Of a DNA stretch of 64,000 bases, positions 41,669 to 47,704 are shown piece after piece (within the stretch, counting starts at the first letter, position 1; each line of letters opens with the position of its first letter). This stretch comes from Bacillota bacterium (GTDB lineage: Bacteria > Bacillota > Clostridia > Oscillospirales > Acutalibacteraceae). The DNA is taken from contig JAEWDK010000006.1 in the NCBI GenBank assembly GCA_023390175.1, positions 248,001 through 312,000 of the forward strand, in the 5' to 3' direction. The position numbers and the translations under genes are program-made. The notes beneath the pieces are model-generated. The model saw nothing but the letters and a program-made list of their open reading frames with translations. It did no database searches and was not told the origin of the DNA.

Positions 41669-41703
41669 AAGCGGTATATTTGCATAAAGCAAATATACCG
41701 CTT
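41669..41703. promoter_or_regulatory. Perfect 15-bp hairpin before a lipoprotein gene
   Basis: AAGCGGTATATTTGC and its complement around ATAAA, ending 24 bases before the next start codon; AAGTCTTAT follows, a weak T-run. Confidence 0.6.
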
Positions 41704-41727
41704 AAGTCTTATCTTTGGAGTGATAGT

Positions 41728-42363
41728 ATGAAGAAATTTTGGATCATAGCTGCGTTGGCAGCTTTCGTTATACTTTTACCCGCTTGCTCCAGCAGCACGA
41801 AACAGCCAAACACAATCAAAGCCAGCAAAGAAGTCGTGCAGCTGTATAAGTTTTCCACCGAAGAAACTCGCATTCTCGCGTCTTTCGGCATGGACAGCAA
41901 GGCGCATGTCTTTGCTTTCAAAGCGCCGGCGAGTGCCAAAGCTCTGCATGTAAATATCTATCGCCTAAACAAAGACGGCGCGTGGGAGGGCGGAAAAGGC
42001 GGCAAAATATTACTTAGCGAAAATGACCCACCCGAGTGGAAACTAGAAGGCAACGTAGCACTGCTCGCCAACAATGACCATAGTTTTACATACCGCATCA
42101 ACACTGTGGGCTGTGCTTCTTATACTAGCGACCCCGTAGCTGCTAACACCGAGTTTTCGCAAGCAGACGCTACATTGGTTCAGGAAAAGGTCATTGAGCT
42201 TGGCAAGGAAATTCCTGTGTTTCTGTCTGTGTGCAACAAAGGTATGTCCATGGAATCGTTTAGTGTAGATGATTATTTTAGCCCTGAAAAATTCAAGCAT
42301 ATGGACTTAGTGCAGGCGGTTACTATAAGCTTTACTAGCGAATCACAGGATACTTACCATTAG
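41728..42363 (+). CDS. Putative lipoprotein of the agr island
   Basis: 211 residues from an ATG behind GGAGTGA; an upstream in-frame start lies inside the hairpin and is unlikely. The signal ends in LLPAC (Cys about 20). The mature domain is not recognised; it has two further cysteines that could form a disulphide (GCASYTS, SVCNKGM). Expected location is the outer face of the membrane. Confidence 0.72.
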   Translation: MKKFWIIAALAAFVILLPACSSSTKQPNTIKASKEVVQLYKFSTEETRILASFGMDSKAHVFAFKAPASAKALHVNIYRLNKDGAWEGGKGGKILLSENDPPEWKLEGNVALLANNDHSFTYRINTVGCASYTSDPVAANTEFSQADATLVQEKVIELGKEIPVFLSVCNKGMSMESFSVDDYFSPEKFKHMDLVQAVTISFTSESQDTYH

Positions 42364-42505
42364 ATTCCGAGAACTTGTAGTAAAGCATTAAGGCTAATAT
42401 GTGATGGAAGGAAAAAGCGGTGTTATATAACAGATAACAGCAACGGATAAGGAGATATCTTTAGCCGGTAGTTAAGAAACTCATATATTGTGGAGGCGGT
42501 TTAGC

Positions 42506-42802
42506 ATGAAGGAATATTCAAAGCCGTTTGCAAGTGCTTTTGCTGTTGTAGGTTGTTGCCTGCTGATTTTTGGTATGCCATATGCAGGAACCTATCCGGT
42601 ACTGGCTTTCCTGCTGCCTGTGACTACTACATTGGCGTTTCATAGCACTCAGGTGGTCGCCATTGTGCATGAATACGGTGAACAGCACCGGTTCGCATGG
42701 AAAGAAAGCGTCAGCCTTCGGAAAAATTGCCTTTATCTCCTTGCGATGCTTTTGACTTATTCGTTGATAATTTTTATTAGTATAAAAATTAGATTTCGTT
42801 AA
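42506..42802 (+). CDS. Small membrane protein
   Basis: 98 residues from an ATG behind GTGGAGG. Three predicted helices (FASAFAVVGCCLLIFGMPYA, YPVLAFLLPVTTTLAFH, CLYLLAMLLTYSLIIFISI), with charged loops VAIVHEYGEQHRFAWKESVS between. No family recognised. Confidence 0.6.
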   Translation: MKEYSKPFASAFAVVGCCLLIFGMPYAGTYPVLAFLLPVTTTLAFHSTQVVAIVHEYGEQHRFAWKESVSLRKNCLYLLAMLLTYSLIIFISIKIRFR

Positions 42803-42941
42803 AGTCAATTACCATAATTGACTTTAATAAAAGGACACGTATCACCGTTTGATCCCACAAAGTTAGACAAAAGAACAAATTGAGTAAATTTATGGGCCGA
42901 GTTTTACATTTGTAGTATTTTAAGACATAATAGATATACCC

Positions 42942-42979
42942 CCGGCAAGTATTAACCGGGGGTATATCTGGTTAAGGAT
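42942..42979. promoter_or_regulatory. Perfect 14-bp hairpin before a membrane-anchored protein gene
   Basis: AGATATACCCCCGG and its complement around 10 bases, ending 9 bases before the start codon of the next gene, so it would sit over or beside its ribosome site. Confidence 0.6.
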
Positions 42980-42988
42980 GATTACATT

Positions 42989-43648
42989 ATGGGTAACAAG
43001 AAAAAGCATTCTACGAGGAATATTTTATTTGTGATTTTATCAGTTGCGATATTTGGGATTTTAATTTTAAGTGGATATCTCGGAGTAAAAATAAATGGTC
43101 TTTATTATTTGATGGATAATACAGGGAAAAAATACAGTCTCGAGATAACGCAAGACCCAAATCCATATACTGTTCAGATTAATCTTGACAGCCTCGAAAG
43201 CAATTATGGAAAAGAATTATATAATCAAAATGGTGCAAGTATTGTTATCGAAAGAGTGTATAAGAAATCAATAATTAACAGTGAGAGCCAACAATATATT
43301 GTTCAGTTCCACTCCAACCCGAACTATTCGTCTTCTCAAGGATTATTTGTTAGTTTTCTTTTGCGTAACTATGGCGATGATACCTCAGTAATATCTTCAT
43401 TTACTCAAAGTCATGCGAAGTGTAAAATTCAGTACCATGGAAAAGAATATGATCCTCTTTTAGTAACTAGTGATAAAGGAGATCAGTTTATAGAATATGC
43501 CTTATTTAATCAACAGGCTATTCAAGATGGGGCATTAAGAAATCCAAATGGTACGATTACGTTTATTGTATCTGACCTTACTAAGTACAATTGGACGAGG
43601 AAACAAATTTTTTTACACTCTTACAACAATATAACACCATGGAATTAA
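42989..43648 (+). CDS. Membrane-anchored exported protein
   Basis: 219 residues. One N-terminal helix (NILFVILSVAIFGILILSGYL) then an extracellular domain (KYSLEITQDPNPYTVQINLD onward), overall like B1 in plan but without clear sequence similarity. The start follows TTAAGGATGA, which the preceding hairpin partly flanks. Function unknown. Confidence 0.68.
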   Translation: MGNKKKHSTRNILFVILSVAIFGILILSGYLGVKINGLYYLMDNTGKKYSLEITQDPNPYTVQINLDSLESNYGKELYNQNGASIVIERVYKKSIINSESQQYIVQFHSNPNYSSSQGLFVSFLLRNYGDDTSVISSFTQSHAKCKIQYHGKEYDPLLVTSDKGDQFIEYALFNQQAIQDGALRNPNGTITFIVSDLTKYNWTRKQIFLHSYNNITPWN

Positions 43649-43724
43649 TAATATATGATTCTATTTAAAATATTGAACGATGTACTCTTTATCACATTTT
43701 AGCAGACAAAAGTTTTTATATAAT

Positions 43725-43868
43725 TTAAAAGTGCCTGTGCAATTTACCGCCTAATTTTGAAAAAGATCTTTGAAGAAGAGGGTGGATTGGTTTTATTAAT
43801 GTTATAAGCAGTCTTATAAAAATTGAGACCGCAATAAGACTGACTGCAAGTTTTAGCATCATAACCAT
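43725..43868 (-). CDS. Small hydrophobic peptide on the opposite strand
   Basis: 47 residues, one transmembrane helix (MLKLAVSLIAVSIFIRLLIT) followed by a basic tail (LLQRSFSKLGGKLHRHF). AGAGG lies seven bases before the ATG, and AT-rich promoter-like sequence lies upstream on the minus strand. It is read against the direction of the island. It could be a small membrane toxin, a modulator or a lantibiotic-like peptide; no family is recognised. Confidence 0.5.
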   Translation of the reverse strand: MVMMLKLAVSLIAVSIFIRLLITLIKPIHPLLQRSFSKLGGKLHRHF

Positions 43869-44002
43869 AATATCAACCTCTTTCTGTTTTTGGTTCAGTT
43901 TTCAAATTATATTATTGTTTTTCCCATAGGGATGTTATTATAGTACTCTTAATTTTCATTATTTTCAATATATCATCTAAAGTTCCCGTAAAATAGGCGA
44001 CC

Positions 44003-44073
44003 GCTATCGTTTATCGCTAAAACACTATCGTTTATCGGTTTTCTGTTGCAAAATTAAAAAAAGAAGGTATGAT
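44003..44073 (+). promoter_or_regulatory. LytTR-box promoter P3
   Basis: GCTATCGTTTATCG (44,003) and ACTATCGTTTATCG (44,024), 21 bp apart, then TTGCAA (44,046), 16 bases, TATGAT (44,068-44,073). Nearly identical to P1, including the T-rich spacer and the A-run. Confidence 0.78.
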
Positions 44074-44107
44074 AAAGGCAGCTAAAAAAGGGAGGTCACT
44101 TTGCCAA

Positions 44108-44149
44108 ATGGATGAGAGTATTATTTATTTTCCAACGCAAGAGGAGTAA
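44108..44149 (+). CDS. Possible 13-residue peptide, perhaps an agrD relic
   Basis: GGGAGG precedes an ATG in the same position as agrD behind P1. The frame encodes MDESIIYFPTQEE. The short hydrophobic-aromatic core lacks Cys, so it would not give a thiolactone. May be a relic or chance. Confidence 0.25.
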   Translation: MDESIIYFPTQEE

Positions 44150-44174
44150 GAAATATTGAAACATTTTTAACAAA

Positions 44175-44333
44175 CTGTCACAAATCACTTTTTAAATCGT
44201 TATAGTATATGAAGGGCAAAAGTGACATTGTATAACGAAAGTTGTTTTCATGATAGAAAAAAATTCTTCTTTCAGTCCGGCGGGTCTTTGTCCGAACCAA
44301 AACAATTGATTTAAATGAAGGCAAATTTAAATT
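44175..44333 (+). repeat. Leader repeat, copy 3
   Basis: Shares TGTCACAAATC with CTTTTTAAATCGTTATA (copy 2) and TCTTTGTCCGAA with AACAATTGATTTAAA (copies 1 and 2). Shortened in the middle. Confidence 0.6.
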
Positions 44334-45071
44334 ATGAAAAAATTTTTTAAGAAAATTGTTTGCGGGGCTTTGGTGCTTGCGCTATCTTTGGCAGTTTCTG
44401 TACCTGCATTTGTCATTGAGAAAATACCTTCTGCCGCTAGCAAAAGTGGCATTGCAGAAGTTTCCACTGAAGTGAAAGATATCTCGCGTGAAGAATTTTT
44501 GAAAACCTTCGCTAACCGAAAAGAGGTTTCATTAGCTGAAGCTGATAGAATTGATAAACTTCAAACATTAAAAGATAATGAAAATGAGGTTGCTAAAAAC
44601 AATAACAATAAGTTGTCACAGCTTTCGGCTGTTTCGTCTTCTTCTATAACCCCAATGGTAACTGTGTACAAGCAAATTAAAAAAACTTATGACATAGGAA
44701 CCGCGGGTAATTTTGGGGCAAATATTATCATTACTATCCAAGTAAAGATTCAGAGATACGATTCAAGCAGTTATGGCACATATCAGAAATTGACGGAAGT
44801 TTTAAGTAGGGATTCGTCTGCTGCGGGAATAGGTGTCAGCACTTGGAGTCCTGCAGCTCAAACGACTGAAATATATAATGACACTGGATATGAAAATCAA
44901 ATGATAATGATGATATCAGGGCTTCTTAGAGTTGCAGTCACGCAGTCTGCACAAATAGACCGCGCTACGGCCGCAGGGTTTTCCTATGAATATTCCGTGG
45001 GAGAAACAAGCTATCTCAGCAAATTTGTGTCAATTGATGAATCCTTCGGTTCAAATTATGATTTAACCTGA
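44334..45071 (+). CDS. Secreted protein A2, paralogue of A1
   Basis: 245 residues with the same plan as A1: signal peptide to about residue 27, the ISREEFLKT charged helical segment, and the beta-rich C-terminal domain with TIQVKIQRYDSSSYGTYQKL and IYNDTGYENQ. Identity to A1 is about 60% overall, higher in the centre, lower in the C-terminal third. The ribosome site is weaker (GAAGG). It lies downstream of LytTR promoter P3, so it is likely quorum-controlled. A B-type gene follows 25 bases later. Confidence 0.8.
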   Translation: MKKFFKKIVCGALVLALSLAVSVPAFVIEKIPSAASKSGIAEVSTEVKDISREEFLKTFANRKEVSLAEADRIDKLQTLKDNENEVAKNNNNKLSQLSAVSSSSITPMVTVYKQIKKTYDIGTAGNFGANIIITIQVKIQRYDSSSYGTYQKLTEVLSRDSSAAGIGVSTWSPAAQTTEIYNDTGYENQMIMMISGLLRVAVTQSAQIDRATAAGFSYEYSVGETSYLSKFVSIDESFGSNYDLT

Positions 45072-45096
45072 AAATTTGTCATTAGGGGCTTTAGAA

Positions 45097-45621
45097 ATGA
45101 AATTATTTAAGCGGTGGACCAAATTAAAAACGCTGATACTGGTATTAATCGTTTGTGCCGTGACAGCGGCAGGGTACGGCGTGTTTGTTCATTCTAACAA
45201 CAAGCCGGAGCCGGTGACGGTAAGTTATACCGGCAGCAACGGTTCTTACAGTATTATCTTCACGCGGTTTACAAATTATGATACTTATCTGAAAGAGAAA
45301 TCCTCTTACATTATTGAGTATAACGACAAATCGGAAATTCATAATCCACCGGGAAGCGGGTATATAGCGGGTGAAGTTGTGTTTAATGGAATAAGGGAAT
45401 TGAATAAATGTGAGATTGAGCTGATAAGAGAAAGTAAATGGAACACAAATGCAATTGCTTTTAATATGCAGCCTGATACAAAAGAGTCCCCCGTAAACAT
45501 GGTGTTTGCTGGCGGTGATTTTCCTGATTCGAAAAGAGATATTTACAAAACCGCAATTCTCCACTTTGACAATAAGAAAGTCGAAATACCGCTGACGAAG
45601 AGTTGGAAATCGGATTTTTAA
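45097..45621 (+). CDS. Membrane-anchored protein B2, paralogue of B1
   Basis: 174 residues, 83% identical to B1 by hand alignment, same length, same anchor helix, and same 25-base spacing to the secreted gene. The upstream TTAGGGG ribosome site is conserved to the base. Changes cluster around residues 60-75 and 110-125 (NYDTYLKEKSS, SKWNTNA), which may be the parts that meet a partner. Confidence 0.78.
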   Translation: MKLFKRWTKLKTLILVLIVCAVTAAGYGVFVHSNNKPEPVTVSYTGSNGSYSIIFTRFTNYDTYLKEKSSYIIEYNDKSEIHNPPGSGYIAGEVVFNGIRELNKCEIELIRESKWNTNAIAFNMQPDTKESPVNMVFAGGDFPDSKRDIYKTAILHFDNKKVEIPLTKSWKSDF

Positions 45622-45681
45622 AAGCAATCTATCACTTAGATTATCAACTTATAGAATGGTAACAAAGGGAGGAGGAGCCGC

Positions 45682-46302
45682 ATGACTGCCAAGCAATCAA
45701 TATTAGCCGCGTTTTTATTTGCGGTCTCACTCATTTGCATTATTCTGAAGCTTCTTATATCCTATTTGTTTCCTTACTCTCGATTAATTTTGTGGTTTAT
45801 CATTATTCCGGTAATCTTAATATGCCTGATCATCTTTATAATTAAGAACCGCAAAACTTTATGGAATAAACGGGTGCTTCAATGTTCCCTACTTTCGCTT
45901 GCTGCAGTAGTGTTTGCACTTTTGCCAATAGACAGGCAGCTTGAGCTGGCACGGTTTCAGGTTTCCAAAGGCCTCTATAATGCCGCTGCACAGGAAACTC
46001 AAAAAGAGATTTCTTCTTTTGAAGATACCGATTATGCTCGACACAACCTGAAAAAGCCTTATTCAATGCTGATTCCCTACCGTGGCTGCGTGTATTATTA
46101 TAAGAATGGGAATTCTGTAGCAATTTTATTTCCGGCATCGTCTTCACTTTCTATCACACGTAGCTTTGTGTATTATTCTGATGAAAAAGCCAGAGCATTT
46201 ACTAAGAATTTCCAAAAGACAGAAGAACTTGACGGTTCACAATGGGCATACGTTTTTACTTGGGGAAAAGGTGACATGACGCCTAAAGATCCAAATCTAT
46301 AG
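45682..46302 (+). CDS. Membrane protein C1 of the agr island
   Basis: 206 residues. Three transmembrane helices (ILAAFLFAVSLICIILKLLI, LILWFIIIPVILICLIIFII, CSLLSLAAVVFALLPI) occupy the first 85 residues; the rest is an extracytoplasmic domain with YSMLIPYRGCVYYYKNGNSV and a C-terminal WAYVFTWGKGDMTP. Family not recognised. GGGAGGAGG precedes the ATG. It may be read through from the A2-B2 unit 60 bases upstream. A copy at 46,957 is 94% identical. Confidence 0.75.
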   Translation: MTAKQSILAAFLFAVSLICIILKLLISYLFPYSRLILWFIIIPVILICLIIFIIKNRKTLWNKRVLQCSLLSLAAVVFALLPIDRQLELARFQVSKGLYNAAAQETQKEISSFEDTDYARHNLKKPYSMLIPYRGCVYYYKNGNSVAILFPASSSLSITRSFVYYSDEKARAFTKNFQKTEELDGSQWAYVFTWGKGDMTPKDPNL

Positions 46303-46362
46303 CAGCTCCACAGTATCGGATTTCACTCATGGCTAGCAATATAATGATTTGGAGTGATAACT

Positions 46363-46680
46363 ATGAAGAAAAAAGGGTCAAAAAAGATTAAGTTTATAGT
46401 CAGCATTGTTGCCTTCCTTTTGCTTTTGTTTGTGTGGCTCAATCCGGGCCGAGCAGACTTCAATCACGCTGTTTTTGAAGGAGGCAGACCAAACTCGATA
46501 GCAGGCAATCAGCAAATCATGGATAGCATTATAGAAACAAACACACAATGTTACCAAAATGAAAAAGACCCGCGTATTCATAGAAGAAACTACATTCTTT
46601 TCTCAATCTACGATGTAGAAGTGAGTAGCTCGACAACTTACCACATTCTTGGTATTTTGCAAAACTTTCGATTACAATAA
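46363..46680 (+). CDS. Small membrane-anchored protein, possibly truncated
   Basis: 105 residues from an ATG behind GGAGTGATAA, the same ribosome-site context as the lipoprotein at 41,728. One transmembrane helix (IKFIVSIVAFLLLLFVWLNP) then a short exported part ending in TTYHILGILQNFRLQ. Its shortness next to longer anchored proteins suggests it may be truncated. No family. Confidence 0.55.
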   Translation: MKKKGSKKIKFIVSIVAFLLLLFVWLNPGRADFNHAVFEGGRPNSIAGNQQIMDSIIETNTQCYQNEKDPRIHRRNYILFSIYDVEVSSSTTYHILGILQNFRLQ

Positions 46681-46744
46681 AATGGTTTCCTATAGATAAT
46701 ATTACGATTGCACTCATTTTGACTTATAATAAATTTTATTTTCT

Positions 46745-46956
46745 TCTCATACTTGCAAAAACAGCACTGCGGAACAAAGTCTCTTTATTGAAACCCAAAG
46801 AATTTCACGTACGCGTACTGAAATAAAATATTTGTAGAAAAGGAAGCAAGTCCGGTTTCATAATGGGGTGAAAAATCCCACTTTTAATTAAGCGCTGTCT
46901 AAATCATTTACTCGCTACAAAAAATTATAGAACGGTAACAAAGGGAGGGGAGCCGC
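46745..46956 (+). repeat. Leader repeat, copy 4 (partial), before C2
   Basis: Contains TTTATTGAAACCCAAAGAAT, ACTGAAATAAAAT and CATAATGGGGTGAAAAATCC, as in copies 1 and 2, then a segment like that upstream of C1 (GGTAACAAAGGGAGG). No LytTR boxes are seen here. Confidence 0.6.
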
Positions 46957-47577
46957 ATGATCGCCAAGCGATCAACATTAGCCGCGTTTTTATTTGTGGT
47001 CTCACTCATTTGCATTATTCTGAAGCTTCTTATATCCTATTTGTTTCCTTACTCTCGATTAATTTTGTGGTTTATCATTATTCCTGTAATCTTAATATGT
47101 CTAATCATTTTTATAGTTAAGAACCGTAAAATTTTATGGAATAAACGGGTGCTTCAATGTTCTCTGCTTTCGCTTGCTGCAGTAGCGTTTGCACTTTTGC
47201 CAATAGACAGGCAGCTTGAGCTGGCACGGTTTCAGGTTTCCAAAGACCTCTATAATGCCGCTGCACAGGAAATTCAAAAAGAGATTTCTTCTTTTGAAGA
47301 TACCGATTATGCGCGATACAACTTGAAAAAGCCATACTCGATGCTGATTCCTTACCAGGGCTGCGTGTATTATTATAAGAATGGAAATTCTGTAGCAATT
47401 TTATTTCCGGCATCGTCTTCACTTTCTATCACACGTAGCTTTGTATATTATTCTGATGAGAAAGCCAGAGCATTTACTAAGGATTTCCAAAAGACAGAAG
47501 AACTTGACGGTTCACAATGGGCGTACGTTTTTACTTGGGGAAAAGGTGATATGACGCCGAAAGATCCAAATCTATAG
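46957..47577 (+). CDS. Membrane protein C2, near-identical copy of C1
   Basis: 206 residues, 12 differences from C1 and identical over the last 29 residues, so a recent duplication or gene conversion. Both start behind the same ribosome site. It is the last gene of the island before a bidirectional terminator and clpB. Confidence 0.75.
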   Translation: MIAKRSTLAAFLFVVSLICIILKLLISYLFPYSRLILWFIIIPVILICLIIFIVKNRKILWNKRVLQCSLLSLAAVAFALLPIDRQLELARFQVSKDLYNAAAQEIQKEISSFEDTDYARYNLKKPYSMLIPYQGCVYYYKNGNSVAILFPASSSLSITRSFVYYSDEKARAFTKDFQKTEELDGSQWAYVFTWGKGDMTPKDPNL

Positions 47578-47650
47578 CAGCTCCACAGTAAACGTGAAAA
47601 GCAAATTTCATATAATTCAGTACCGGCGCAAGTAATAATAAAAATTAATC

Positions 47651-47684
47651 GGCCCGGGACAGCGTTTGCTTGCTGTTCCGGGCC
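47651..47684. terminator. Bidirectional terminator between C2 and clpB
   Basis: GGCCCGGGACAGC and GCTGTTCCGGGCC around 8 bases, with T-rich DNA on the plus side and A-rich DNA on the other. It marks the edge of the AT-rich island. Confidence 0.8.
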
Positions 47685-47704
47685 GGCTTTGTTTATTATT
47701 GAAC

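Larger units (their letters stand above)
43649..44333. other. Regulatory stretch before the second secreted-protein unit
   Basis: 685 bases without a large gene. It holds a small minus-strand membrane peptide gene, LytTR promoter P3, a 13-codon frame and leader copy 3, each listed separately. Confidence 0.6.

Noticed and set aside
36585..44037. CRISPR-like reading of the repeated ACTATCGTTTATCG boxes
   Set aside because: Only two units occur at each site, with 7-base gaps and a fixed position before promoters; no spacers, leader or cas genes.
44108..44149. Second functional AgrD signal behind P3
   Set aside because: The 13-codon frame lacks Cys or Ser in a ring position, leader and tail; kept only as a possible relic.
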